64,000 nt of DNA from Candidatus Bathyarchaeota archaeon (GCA_026014745.1 JAOZHS010000002.1:372001-436000); one strand, 5' to 3'. Positions 43,586 through 52,194 are shown, numbered from the stretch's first letter. The notes: generated by a model not told the origin, from the sequence alone. Translations and numbers: made by a program.

Positions 43586-44383
43586 TTACGGTAGCTTGAG
43601 GGTTAGCTTTCTCCGAAATATTACTGTAATAGTCAATATAGTCAAAATCAGAAAGATAATTACTATTATGGACAAGAACTCAGGCACAGCGGGCATAAGA
43701 GCTGGATTTGGAGATTGAGTGGGCATCGGAGTTTTTGTTGGGGCGATAGAGGATGAGGGTGAAATTACATAAGAACTCTTTATTTCATCTACTGTTGTAG
43801 AATCGCAATGAGCGAATTGAAAAAGCTCAATACTTTCACTAGCTGAAATATCATACTGTTTCTGTGCAAACGGAATAATACCTTCCGTAACGTACTCTGA
43901 TACTGCAATGACATTTACTTGCAAGCTATGGCCTCCATGGCTTACATTCACGGCTGCGGAAAACTCTGTTACTTTAGGCAAATAATAGGTGATTCCAAAA
44001 CCGCAAGGTGTGCCATTCCATAGAACAAATGATTGCCCATCAACTATGCAAGTTATAGACCGTAGCGTGTTTTGTCCAACAACCACGGTATCAGAATTAT
44101 CTGTTAATGAAGTTGGCAGTTTAAAACTTTTATTTGTTACCCATGAGTCCGGTTGAATTATTGTTATGTTCAATGGAACTGGATTGCTATAGCACACAGC
44201 TGGATGGTTGTATTCTGTTCTTTTTGGGGAGTTAATGATTATTTGGGGCGGATCTCTAATAGGCGGTATGGGTGAAGCCGACGTTCCCCAAGATGGATTA
44301 GCATCTGTCACTTGAACCAACGCAAAGGATTCCATTGAGAAAAGCATCACAAGAAGAGCTAATACTATAACGGGCTTTCTCAT
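43586..44383 (-). CDS. Anchored surface protein, hypothetical
   Basis: The protein is 265 aa from ATG 44383 (frame open to TTG 44392). It has a signal peptide (MRKPVIVLALLVMLFSMESF), an ectodomain starting PPQIIINSPKRTEYNHPAVCYSN, which in related archaeal proteins is the first strand of a beta-sandwich, a Pro/Thr linker (APTKTPMPTQSPNPA) and a C-terminal membrane helix ending RRKLTLKLP. Two Cys in the ectodomain may form a disulfide. The upstream region carries the TTAGTCAAG element also found before two other genes. Function unknown. Confidence 0.65.
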   Translation of the reverse strand: MRKPVIVLALLVMLFSMESFALVQVTDANPSWGTSASPIPPIRDPPQIIINSPKRTEYNHPAVCYSNPVPLNITIIQPDSWVTNKSFKLPTSLTDNSDTVVVGQNTLRSITCIVDGQSFVLWNGTPCGFGITYYLPKVTEFSAAVNVSHGGHSLQVNVIAVSEYVTEGIIPFAQKQYDISASESIELFQFAHCDSTTVDEIKSSYVISPSSSIAPTKTPMPTQSPNPALMPAVPEFLSIIVIIFLILTILTITVIFRRKLTLKLP

Positions 44384-44438
44384 TGCTACCAAGTATGCAC
44401 TATTAATGTTGCTTTTAAGAAGTTTTTCGTAAAGAATC

Positions 44439-44469
44439 CTTGACTAACCTATTCAAAGTTTCTTGACTA
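44439..44469 (-). promoter_or_regulatory. Composite TTAGTCAAG element (copy C)
   Basis: Reading toward the gene at 44383, the strand shows CTTAGTCAAGAAAC, TTTGAATAGG and TTAGTCAAGGATTCTTTACG. The proximal box ends 55 nt before the ATG. Orientation and distance match the copies before 16377 and 17986. Confidence 0.55.
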
Positions 44470-44600
44470 AGCCCTTCCGATTAGCCTAAAGGGCTTCAAA
44501 AAACGCCGCCAACATGTGCCACACACGTTGCTAAAATTATAGGGGTTTTCCCACACGAACCCTTTCATATTTTTTGTTAGAACCTTGCTTTAAGCAGAGT

Positions 44601-45383
44601 TTAGTTGAAGGATGCTAAAGATGGCGTTCGACCAAGCGGTTTTGTTGGCACCAACTTAGAGAACAACTCTATGTCGCTTGGTGGATAACCTGAGTAATAT
44701 TTCGCGAAATATCCGAACATAGGCGTTTTTGGCAGGTAGGGCTTTAGTGTGGCTGCCCACGTTTGTAGGTCGCTTGCGCGGTCAACTTCGACTTTGCCCA
44801 AGGTGCCGTTGACTGCGGCGCGGTCGCCTTCCCAACGCATGTACAAGAAATCCGCCGTAACCTCGCGAGTCTCACGCATAAGGGGACTGTCTGCCCACGC
44901 CAACGCCACGCCCAACCGCCGCAGCAAATCGTAGAAGTCCTTGTTGAGCCAGCTTTTGTGGCGAACTTCAACCACGTACCGCAGCGTCTTAGGCAGCTTT
45001 GAAAGGTACGCTTCTAAATCTGCAAAGTGGCTAGCGGCAAAACTGGGTGGAAACTGCAGCAGCAAAGCGCCCAACTTTTCGCCCAGCAACTTGACGCGCT
45101 CCAGAAAAACGTCAGTTTCGGCGTCTGTGCCCTTGAGCATTTTGATGTGGGTGATGAGTTGGGGGAATTTGAGGGAAAACTTGAACCCTTCGGGTACCTG
45201 CGCTTTCCAGTTTTGCACCATTTGTTGGGTGGGGATGCGATAGAAGCTGCTGTCCACCTCGACGGTGCTGAAGTGGGTAGCGTAGTAGTGGAGGTAGTCT
45301 TTGGGGGCGGTTTTGGTGGGGTAAAATTTTCCAAGCCAGAAATTGTAGCTCCAGCCAATCGTGCCCAAATATAACTCAGACAT
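44601..45383 (-). CDS. DUF72 (YecE-like) protein
   Basis: The 260-aa protein of the DUF72 family, a TIM-barrel fold, opens with LYLGTIGWSYNFWLGKFYP and contains FSTVEVDSSFYRIP and FKFSLKFPQLITH. It has no proven activity; a nuclease-like or sugar-phosphate site has been proposed from structure. It is the last gene of the end-joining operon and overlaps ligD by 8 bp. This tight link suggests a role in DNA end repair in this organism, an inference worth testing. Confidence 0.85.
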   Translation of the reverse strand: MSELYLGTIGWSYNFWLGKFYPTKTAPKDYLHYYATHFSTVEVDSSFYRIPTQQMVQNWKAQVPEGFKFSLKFPQLITHIKMLKGTDAETDVFLERVKLLGEKLGALLLQFPPSFAASHFADLEAYLSKLPKTLRYVVEVRHKSWLNKDFYDLLRRLGVALAWADSPLMRETREVTADFLYMRWEGDRAAVNGTLGKVEVDRASDLQTWAATLKPYLPKTPMFGYFAKYYSGYPPSDIELFSKLVPTKPLGRTPSLASFN

Positions 45384-46839
45384 TGTCTTTTCCCTTCAGC
45401 ATCAACCAGTCCTTTTGGTCCTCTGCTTTCTTGAGGCGTACCAACACGTAGCGTCCTTTGAGGCGTTCGCCGTTGAGGGTGAACTCGATTTTGTCTTGTT
45501 CCCAGAGTTTGGGGGTGTAGTGTCCTTTGTCCCAGATTTTCACGGTTCCCGCGCCGTATTGTCCTTTGGGGATTTCGCCTTCGAAGCTGGCGTATTCGTA
45601 GGGGTGGTCTTCAGTTTCGACGGCTAGACGGCGGGTGCTGGTGTCTTGGGGGATGCCTTTGGGGACTGCCCAGCTTTTGAGGACTCCGTCTTTTTCGAGA
45701 CGGAAGTCGTAGTGGAGGTTGCGGGCGTGATGCTCTTGAACCACGAAGATTAGGGGGTCGTAGGGTTTGGTTTCGCCTGGGGGTTCAGGGGTTTCTGAGA
45801 AGCTACGTTTGGAAGTGTATTCGGCAAGTTTAGGGTTTTCTTCTGAAGGGATCTTTGTTTTTTCAGGTTTTAGGGGTTCCATCTCTTTTTTCTCCACAAT
45901 TTGGTCTAACGTGCATTGGTTAGGTTTTTTATCGTCGCGGAGCCGCTTATACCGTCCCATCCGCAACCGTTGGTCATGGGTCACGACTTGATAGGCAACC
46001 TCAACGACGAGTTTAGGCTCCAACCACGTTACGACGTCACCTGTTTCGGGCTTGAAGGGGACGGTTTCGGTTCGGAGTTTCTCGAATTTTTCTTTTAACT
46101 CTTTTAGGGTTTTTTGGGTGAAGCCAGTGCCCACTTTTCCCACATAAACAGGTGTACCCTCCCCATCGTAGAGCCCTAAGAGTAGGGCACCGAAGGTGTG
46201 CCTGCGGGATTCTTCACCTTGAGTGAACCCGAAAATTACGCAGTCACAGGTTTTGAGCTTCTTAATTTTTAGCCAGCTCCCTGTGCGCAAGCCTTCCTCG
46301 TATGGGCTGCTCTTCTTTTTGGCTACCACGCCCTCCAAGCCGCGCTGTAGGGCTAATTGGAAGTAGGCTTCTCCGCGTTCTTCAATGTAATCGCAGAGCA
46401 GCACGTTTTTGCCTTCTTTTAGCGACTCTTTTAGGATACTTTTACGCTGCATCAAGGGCAGATCAACGAGGGATTCGCCGTTTTTTTCGAGTATATCAAA
46501 CACGATGTAAACTGCAGGTGTCCGTTGGGATTGCCGCTCAATCTCGCGTTGCCCAACCGCTTGCCCCCTCTCAAGCAGTCGCTGAAAATCGGGTACACCA
46601 CCCGCCATAACAACGATTTCCCCATCTACCACAATTTTGCTGCCGAGGCTGGTGAGTTCTTGCAGCTCAGGAAAATTCTGCTTCAACTCTTTGCCGCTTC
46701 GACTCCGCAAACTAAAAGGTTCCTCAATGTATGCGAGGGCTCGGAATCCGTCCCATTTGACTTCAAATATCCAGTCGGCGTCGGTGAAGGCGTCTTCGGC
46801 GACTTTGGCAAGCATAGGCTGGTAGAGGTGACGAGTCAT
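45376..46839 (-). CDS. ligD: End-joining DNA ligase with C-terminal 3'-phosphoesterase (LigD LIG-PE)
   Basis: The 487-aa protein has an N-terminal ATP-dependent ligase (about 1-310) with the adenylated lysine Lys28 in EVKWDGFR, motif III-IV region KIVVDGEIVV and VVAKKKSSPYEEG, and an OB fold with WLEPKLVVEVAY. A Glu/Lys/Pro linker follows (about 312-360), then a 3'-phosphoesterase domain with HHARNLHYDFRLE (His371, His376, Asp378). It seals double-strand breaks and trims 3' ribonucleotides or phosphates. The ligase-first order differs from the mycobacterial Pol-PE-Lig fusion. It overlaps ku by 4 bp. Confidence 0.93.
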   Translation of the reverse strand: MTRHLYQPMLAKVAEDAFTDADWIFEVKWDGFRALAYIEEPFSLRSRSGKELKQNFPELQELTSLGSKIVVDGEIVVMAGGVPDFQRLLERGQAVGQREIERQSQRTPAVYIVFDILEKNGESLVDLPLMQRKSILKESLKEGKNVLLCDYIEERGEAYFQLALQRGLEGVVAKKKSSPYEEGLRTGSWLKIKKLKTCDCVIFGFTQGEESRRHTFGALLLGLYDGEGTPVYVGKVGTGFTQKTLKELKEKFEKLRTETVPFKPETGDVVTWLEPKLVVEVAYQVVTHDQRLRMGRYKRLRDDKKPNQCTLDQIVEKKEMEPLKPEKTKIPSEENPKLAEYTSKRSFSETPEPPGETKPYDPLIFVVQEHHARNLHYDFRLEKDGVLKSWAVPKGIPQDTSTRRLAVETEDHPYEYASFEGEIPKGQYGAGTVKIWDKGHYTPKLWEQDKIEFTLNGERLKGRYVLVRLKKAEDQKDWLMLKGKDNV

Positions 46840-47672
46840 TTCTGCTCCAACTGCTTAAGGGTTTCCCGTAGCGCCGCCATGAGGTTTTTTGCTTCAGCTT
46901 CGGGAGGTTTCTCAACAATGATTTTTTCGCCTTTGAGTTTCTTGGCGACCAGCGCTTCAACTTTCTTTTGGTAAGTATCCTCAAATTCAGATATGTCGAA
47001 TTCGCCTGAGAGGTCGTTAACGATTTTTATGGCAAGGTCTAATTCGACCTTCTCGGGTTGGGGAAGGTTGCCGAGTTTCTCAAAATCCTGCGGATCCACC
47101 ACATCATAGGCATAACGCAGCGTCGTTAGCACTAACGCGCCTTTGTATGGGTGAAGCAGCGCGGGGTACTCTTTGGTTCGAAGCGTGATACGAGCCGCAC
47201 CCGCCTTGTTTGTCCGTTGCAACGCGTTAAGGAGAAGGCTGTAGGCTTCTTTGCTCTTATCAGGCAACAACGCGTAGGTACGGTCAAAATAGACAGGGTC
47301 CACGGAGAAGTAATCTACAAACTTGCTGATGCGGATGCGTTTGTCGGAGTCGGGTCGAACCGCGTCTAACTCGTTTTTCTCAAAAACCACGTACTCGTCT
47401 TTGGCGACTTCGTAGCCGCGAACCACCTCATTCCAAGGCACAATGGCGTCGTCTTTGGTGCACATCTTTACGTATTTGAGGGGTTGCCCATCAGTTTTAT
47501 GCAGAAAATGAAAGGTGACCCCGCGGTCATAAATCATCGAGTACAACTTGACGGGAACATTGACTAAGCCTATTGTAATGCTACCCGACCATATGGAGCG
47601 CGTGGGGGTGGCTGCACTGGTTTTCTCAGTTTGCTCTTGATCGGTTTGGGGTGGTTCTTGTTCTAAACCCAA
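46836..47672 (-). CDS. ku: Ku end-binding protein
   Basis: This homodimeric Ku of bacterial/archaeal type (278 aa) encircles DNA ends and recruits LigD. The core begins RSIWSGSITIGLVNVPVKLYSMI. HFLHKTDGQPLKYVKMCTKD and GYEVAKDEYVVFEKNELD follow, and it ends in a helical C-terminus with LMAALRETLKQLEQK. The frame opens at 47702, but TTG 47672 has GGAGG 7 nt upstream (47680-47684) and is preferred. The N-terminal tail before the core is Gln/Glu-rich and variable. It lies between the polymerase and ligase genes. Confidence 0.94.
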   Translation of the reverse strand: MGLEQEPPQTDQEQTEKTSAATPTRSIWSGSITIGLVNVPVKLYSMIYDRGVTFHFLHKTDGQPLKYVKMCTKDDAIVPWNEVVRGYEVAKDEYVVFEKNELDAVRPDSDKRIRISKFVDYFSVDPVYFDRTYALLPDKSKEAYSLLLNALQRTNKAGAARITLRTKEYPALLHPYKGALVLTTLRYAYDVVDPQDFEKLGNLPQPEKVELDLAIKIVNDLSGEFDISEFEDTYQKKVEALVAKKLKGEKIIVEKPPEAEAKNLMAALRETLKQLEQK

Positions 47673-47756
47673 AAGGTTTCCTCCAAAAACGGCAATATCC
47701 AAAAGTATCTATTGGGCTTCGAGGGTTTAACCTTTTTCAAAAACCAAGCAGGCGTA

Positions 47757-48641
47757 CTAGAGTCTAAGTTTTGCTTGATGCGCAAAAAGTTCCCGCCAAG
47801 GATTACTTTGCCGCTGAGCCACGTTGGAGAGGTTAAAATCTGAGGGTTCGATTCCGCGGTGTACCTCGCGCCAGTCCAGCGGCGTTGAAACCGTCGCATT
47901 GGGAGTCGGACGGACGCTATAAGGCACAACCATGGTGCGCATCGGGGAATTCTGGAGATAATCCACAAACACCTTGCCAGGTTTCTTGGTATCTTTGAAT
48001 TCAGAGACAATCATGCTGCTTTCTCCCGCGAGGGCTATGCCGACTTTGTGGACAAACACGCGAGTCTGCTCAAAAGTATGCTCCGCCTTAACGGGGACAA
48101 CAACATGTAAACCTTTTTTGCCCGAGGTCTTCACAAACGGCGTGTAGCCTAAGCTTTCAAGTTTGTCTTTTAGGAGTAATGCCGCGTCGGCAGCGTCGCT
48201 TAAGGTTGCGGGGGGCTCAGGGTCAACGTCGAAGAAGAGGAGGTCAGGGTGGTCGATGTCTTTGGTGGTGGAGAAGGGCATGTGGATTTCGAGCGCCGCC
48301 AAGTTTGCCAGCCAAATCAGGGTGTCGAGGTCGTTGCAGACAATGTAGTTAACGTCGCGTTTGCTGGCTGTTGAGTAGATGCCAAAGGTTTGGACCCAGT
48401 TGGGGGTGCCTTCAGGCGCGTTTTTCTCGAAAAAGCTTGTTTTTTGTCCTTCTACGCCGTCGGGGTAGCGGGTTAGGACGAGGGGACGGTTTTTTATGAG
48501 GGGGAGAAGTTTGGGGGCGACTTTGATGTAGTATTCGATGACTTGGGCTTTGGTTGCGCCTATTTGGGGGTAGAAGATTTTGTCGAGGTTTTTGAGGTTT
48601 ACTTTGGTTAGCTGCTTTAATTCATCAGAGTCGTTGGTCAT
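47757..48641 (-). CDS. LigD-type primase-polymerase (PolDom)
   Basis: This stand-alone AEP-family polymerase (294 aa) adds ribo- or deoxynucleotides at DNA ends and bridges breaks. It has NLDKIFYPQIGATKAQVIEYY, RPLVLTRYPDG, catalytic FFDVDP (two Asp), and SGKKGLHVVVP for nucleotide binding, plus VFVDYLQN. ATG 48641 is chosen over GTG 48650 because GGTGA lies just upstream. It is the first gene of the operon; ku follows after 84 bp (54 bp to the longest ku frame). In mycobacteria this activity is fused within LigD; here it is a separate chain. Confidence 0.93.
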   Translation of the reverse strand: MTNDSDELKQLTKVNLKNLDKIFYPQIGATKAQVIEYYIKVAPKLLPLIKNRPLVLTRYPDGVEGQKTSFFEKNAPEGTPNWVQTFGIYSTASKRDVNYIVCNDLDTLIWLANLAALEIHMPFSTTKDIDHPDLLFFDVDPEPPATLSDAADAALLLKDKLESLGYTPFVKTSGKKGLHVVVPVKAEHTFEQTRVFVHKVGIALAGESSMIVSEFKDTKKPGKVFVDYLQNSPMRTMVVPYSVRPTPNATVSTPLDWREVHRGIEPSDFNLSNVAQRQSNPWRELFAHQAKLRL

Positions 48642-48731
48642 CCTTGTCACCGTAAAAGGGAGTAAACTTGTTTATTGTTATGTGGAGTCTTAGCTTTTTG
48701 TTTTGTGGAAAACAAATGAGGCGACCATCGG

Positions 48732-48780
48732 ACTGTACAATTATGCTTGTTTTAGCCTGAAAAATCGTTTTTTGTACAGT
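48732..48780. promoter_or_regulatory. Inverted ACTGTACA/TGTACAGT pair between the end-joining operon and the OB-fold gene
   Basis: ACTGTACA (48732-48739) and TGTACAGT (48773-48780) are perfect inverted copies. Each contains the palindrome TGTACA, and their starts are spaced 41 bp. TATA-like sequences lie at 48786 (CTATATAG) and 48806 (TAGTATAAAT). The site probably controls both divergent units. Confidence 0.5.
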
Positions 48781-48907
48781 TACACCTATATAGGGAACCT
48801 GTTAATAGTATAAATTGCGGAATTTAATCAAGGATAAGTAAATTTTGGCTATCCGTTTGCTTGTTTCGAGATTATTCGCTAAATAAACATGGGGGAGAAA
48901 ACACCAT

Positions 48908-49531
48908 ATGAAATCCAAAAAACCCACACTCGAAGACCAGCTTGCCTTCATCTCAGCGCAGCATGATGTTTACCCAACGGAGCTCTTCCAAGCTCTAACT
49001 CAAGCTAAAGGAGAAAGCAAAGTAGCCGTAGGAGACTTAAATGTTGAATACCGCGGCGACGTCAACGACCAAGCCATCTTTTTAATAACCAAAGACGGCA
49101 AAGTCGTCGCTCAATTCCGTGTTCCAATTAGCACCCTACAAAGTGGCGACGTTTCCTTTGACAGTTCCATGGGCTCTACTCGCGTGCGCAAAGAAATCGC
49201 CCGACAAAGCCCCGTACCTTCACATTATAAGGTACAAGACCTCCGCGTTGGCATGAAAAAAATCAACATAAACGCCGAAGTCCTCGAAACCGCCCAACCC
49301 TCCAAAGTTCACACCCAATTCCGAGACAACGCAATCGTCTCCAACGCCGTCATAGGCGATGACTCAGGAACAGTTCTGCTTTGCCTCTGGGATCAACAGG
49401 TCGGGTCGGTTCACGTTGGCGACTGCATCGAAGTCAAAAACGCGCATGTGGCGATGTTTAAAGGAGAAAAGCAGCTGCGTCTAGGCAAAAACGGTTCGGT
49501 GACCGTTTTAGAAAAACCACTTGAAAACTAA
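48908..49531 (+). CDS. OB-fold (RPA/SOSS-B-like) nucleic-acid-binding protein
   Basis: The 207-aa protein has an N-terminal alpha/beta half (1-110) with LNVEYRGDVNDQAIFLITKDGKVVAQF, and a C-terminal OB fold (about 115-200) with VQDLRVGMKKININAEVLETAQP, NAIVSNAVIGDDSGTVLLCLWDQQVGSVHVGDCIEVKNAHV. The latter resembles archaeal RPA and human SOSS-B1. It is divergent from the end-joining operon and shares its control region, so it may protect single-stranded DNA at breaks. GGGGGAG precedes the ATG. Confidence 0.78.
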   Translation: MKSKKPTLEDQLAFISAQHDVYPTELFQALTQAKGESKVAVGDLNVEYRGDVNDQAIFLITKDGKVVAQFRVPISTLQSGDVSFDSSMGSTRVRKEIARQSPVPSHYKVQDLRVGMKKININAEVLETAQPSKVHTQFRDNAIVSNAVIGDDSGTVLLCLWDQQVGSVHVGDCIEVKNAHVAMFKGEKQLRLGKNGSVTVLEKPLEN

Positions 49532-49618
49532 ACCCACCATTTTTTTGGTGCAGTAATTTCTTTTACCTGATTAAATTGCAGTAGCTTCGCTTGTATCGTC
49601 TAGGTTTTTTTACAAAAA

Positions 49619-50113
49619 TTAGAAATCGAAGGTGGAAGCTGCCGCATCCGTTGGAGGCGGTGGAGAGGCAGGTTTGGCTTTTTTCTTTTTACGAAACAAC
49701 ACAACCCCAACAACTGCAACCGCAGCCGCCACAGCCACAACTGCAATTATGATTATCAATGTGTAATCTGGTTGAGACCCAGACACCAGTCCATTGTTTT
49801 CGTTATACGTGCCGTCTGAGGGGGTGCCTATGAAATCGGGTCGTGTAAAATTGCCGTCACCACTTGGTCCGCCAGGCATGGTTCCATTGAAACCGCCTGG
49901 ACCACCCATTCCGCCATCGGGGAAGGTGCCGTTGAATCCGCCAGGTCCCATGCCACCATCAAATCCCGGGCTGGGCATGGTTCCGTCTAATGGGGGCTGT
50001 TGGGGATTAAAAGTTTGAGCTGACACTCCATTGTTGATTACTATGAAAGCAAGCAGCAGTGTTGCCGTTGCAAGAGCAAGGGTTAAGAGTTTTCTGGTTT
50101 GGGTTATCGGCAA
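49619..50113 (-). CDS. Gly/Pro-rich anchored surface protein
   Basis: The 164-aa protein starts at TTG 50113 with GGAG upstream. A signal peptide (about 8-30) precedes a Gly/Pro/Phe/Asn repeat region (MPSPGFDGGMGPGGFNG, FPDGGMGGPGGFNG), a membrane helix (about 118-140) and a basic, Pro-rich tail with KKKKAKPASPPPP. The repeats look disordered, like elastic or matrix proteins. No enzyme motif. Repetitive Gly/Pro DNA gives a spurious reverse frame at 49794-50018. Confidence 0.6.
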   Translation of the reverse strand: MPITQTRKLLTLALATATLLLAFIVINNGVSAQTFNPQQPPLDGTMPSPGFDGGMGPGGFNGTFPDGGMGGPGGFNGTMPGGPSGDGNFTRPDFIGTPSDGTYNENNGLVSGSQPDYTLIIIIAVVAVAAAVAVVGVVLFRKKKKAKPASPPPPTDAAASTFDF

Positions 50114-50305
50114 GGGTTCTTTTTCTCCTTAAAGCCTTAGTTAGCCAGCGGTTAGGTCGGGGGCGGATATAATATTTTACCAGATTGTTACCCAAAACAA
50201 AAGTCGGCTGAAAATCATAAGCCCTTTTCGCCATGAAAGGCACCTAAAGAGAAAAAGTCAGCTACGGATTACACTGAATTGAAAAAGAAAAAATGAAAAA
50301 GAGAG

Positions 50306-50680
50306 TTAGACGTATTTTTGTTCGTTGTAGCAGTACCAGCGGTTATACTGGGCAATCCACGTTAGAGGTTTGCCGCAGGTTGGGCAAGCCTGTGCAGAAG
50401 CTGATTGCGCTGGTTGGGCAGGTTGAGCGGTTGCCTGAGGTTGAACGAACTGCTGTTTAACCGCTTGTGGTTTAACAACTACAAAGTCCGCGGCGCCTTG
50501 GACATCTTCCCAGTCTATAATCAGGGTTTCTCCCGTTGCTTTTACTACTTTGAGGGATACACCCATACTTCCAATCTTAAAAATGACATCTTGAATTGTA
50601 CCAAGCAGATGACCTTGAGCGTCGATAACCTGCATGGATAATAATGCATCTCGAGTTAGGGGTTTGTCGGATTTCTCCAT
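50306..50680 (-). CDS. PRC-barrel domain protein with C-terminal zinc knuckle
   Basis: The 124-aa protein begins with a PRC-barrel-type beta fold (LLSMQVIDAQGHLLGTIQDVIFKIGSMGVSLKV), followed by VIDWED and a Gln/Ala/Pro linker. The end has CPTCGKPLTWIAQYNRWYC, a ribbon-like knuckle. PRC barrels occur in RimM, photosynthetic reaction centres and archaeal CdvA; here the role is unknown. It is monocistronic. Confidence 0.72.
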   Translation of the reverse strand: MEKSDKPLTRDALLSMQVIDAQGHLLGTIQDVIFKIGSMGVSLKVVKATGETLIIDWEDVQGAADFVVVKPQAVKQQFVQPQATAQPAQPAQSASAQACPTCGKPLTWIAQYNRWYCYNEQKYV

Positions 50681-50848
50681 AATCTCACACCGATTGATTA
50701 TTAGTAGTGGATGGTTTTAAGAATTTTCTGGTTTACCAATAAACAAATCGTGACAAATACTGCTTTCAACAACCAAATTTTTTTGTTGTCTGTTTTAAAG
50801 CAAGGGCTAAATAGGTTGAAAACCGTTTATTAGTTAAAGGTGTTTTGC

Positions 50849-51052
50849 ATGTCTGAGAAATTTGATCTTTCTTCAGAGGGAGTTACAAAGATTAAGCAAG
50901 CAGCCAACGAATTCAAAGACACACTTCTCACCTACTTCAAGGAACATAACGTGGAAATCAAAGAATGGAAATTCGCGGTCTCAAACAGCGAAGAGAGCTT
51001 TGAAGTTGATGCAGCCGTTAAAATCGTTGTTAAACCCAAAAAAACTCCTTAA
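50849..51052 (+). CDS. Small conserved-looking hypothetical protein
   Basis: The protein is 67 aa from ATG 50849, with AAAGGTG upstream; the frame is open from GTG 50840. It reads as one helix pair plus two strands (VEIKEWKFAVSNSEESFEVDAAVKIVVKP). The pattern helix-helix-beta-beta and the Lys-Pro-Lys end suggest a small folded domain. No family recognised. A TATA-like CTAAATAG lies about 40 nt upstream. Confidence 0.6.
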   Translation: MSEKFDLSSEGVTKIKQAANEFKDTLLTYFKEHNVEIKEWKFAVSNSEESFEVDAAVKIVVKPKKTP

Positions 51053-51075
51053 CCTCTTTTTTATTCGGATACCCG

Positions 51076-52194
51076 TTAGTCTATTTTGTTTTTAGATGAT
51101 GACGGAACGGTGACTTGTGGCATAATCGGGTCACTTTGAATACTTAGCGTCATTGATGGTTTCAGCCCCAGCAAATTGATGAGAGGATACCCAATGAGCA
51201 CTTGGCACCAAAATGTAATTAACCGTGACAGGGTGGTTGCTGCTACAGCTATCGCGACTGGCACACCATAGAGCGAAAATAGGTTGATAAGGGTGATTTC
51301 CACGGCTCCTACAGGGAAGCCAGCGGTCAAGGTTTCCACAGTTGAAGCTACACAATAAACTGTCGCCAAATCCAAAATGCCGATTTGGCTAAACCCTAAT
51401 GAATAAAATATCATAAGGTAAACCATGAGGTTACAGAACCAAGCTATCACCGCGAATATGGCAGGTTTTATTAGCATACGTGGATTTTTGCGGTAGGTTC
51501 GGAAGGCTTCGCTAAAAGAGAAAAGGGCTTTTTGGAGATTCTCTTTTTCCTGTTCTTGCTTTGCTGGTCGCTTCACAATCACCGCGATTATGCGCATTAA
51601 AAAGTTGACTAATTTTTCGGCAGCGCCTTCTTTGAAGGCTAAATACAAAATTGCAGCCAAAATCGTCACGGTTCCAGCCGTAATGAGCGTGACAATTGTT
51701 AGCAAAAAACTTGGTATGGTATGGCTTAGAGCCAACGCGATGAAACCGATGATTAAGCCGCCCGTATATACGAAGGTGCTTAGCATGCGGGAGCTTATGA
51801 CCGTCGCTGAGGATACCCCGACATCAGCTTGTGGTTCCCTTTGGGCGAGGTAAATGCGCGTGGCTTCGCCACAGACCGTTTCGCAGGGGATGACCATTTC
51901 GACAAAGTTGCCGATCCAATTGTAAAGCATGATACGGCGGAACCTGATTTGGACACGTAGAGCGTTAAGAAGATTGTACCAGATTAGGGAATCAAAAAAA
52001 ACCGCCAGTACAACCGCCAAAATCGCTAACGAATAAAAGATAGCGTAATTCTTCAAATCCAGAGTGCTTAGCAACGAAATGAAGCCAGCAAAGTCCCCGA
52101 AGAATAGCAGATACAAAATGAAAGCAACAAGACCCACAGCTAATAAAGCAAGGGACTTGCGGTTAGGGTAATTGGGCGCTCGTAGATTTTGCAA
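51076..52194 (-). CDS. Lysylphosphatidylglycerol-synthase-like TM flippase (UPF0104/COG0392)
   Basis: The 372-aa integral membrane protein has about eight helices. The motifs ILYNWIGNFVEMVIPCETVCGEATRIYLAQ and VETLTAGFPVGAVEITLINLFSLYGVP match the MprF/YbhN flippase domain (COG0392). The catalytic C-terminal transferase of full MprF is missing, so it probably moves a lipid or glycolipid across the membrane. It starts at TTG 52194 with an AGG-type site upstream. Substrate in archaea is unknown. Confidence 0.85.
   Translation of the reverse strand: MQNLRAPNYPNRKSLALLAVGLVAFILYLLFFGDFAGFISLLSTLDLKNYAIFYSLAILAVVLAVFFDSLIWYNLLNALRVQIRFRRIMLYNWIGNFVEMVIPCETVCGEATRIYLAQREPQADVGVSSATVISSRMLSTFVYTGGLIIGFIALALSHTIPSFLLTIVTLITAGTVTILAAILYLAFKEGAAEKLVNFLMRIIAVIVKRPAKQEQEKENLQKALFSFSEAFRTYRKNPRMLIKPAIFAVIAWFCNLMVYLMIFYSLGFSQIGILDLATVYCVASTVETLTAGFPVGAVEITLINLFSLYGVPVAIAVAATTLSRLITFWCQVLIGYPLINLLGLKPSMTLSIQSDPIMPQVTVPSSSKNKID

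Noticed and set aside
49794-50018. 74-aa Pro-rich plus-strand frame
   Set aside because: Mirror of the Gly/Pro repeats of the real minus-strand surface protein.
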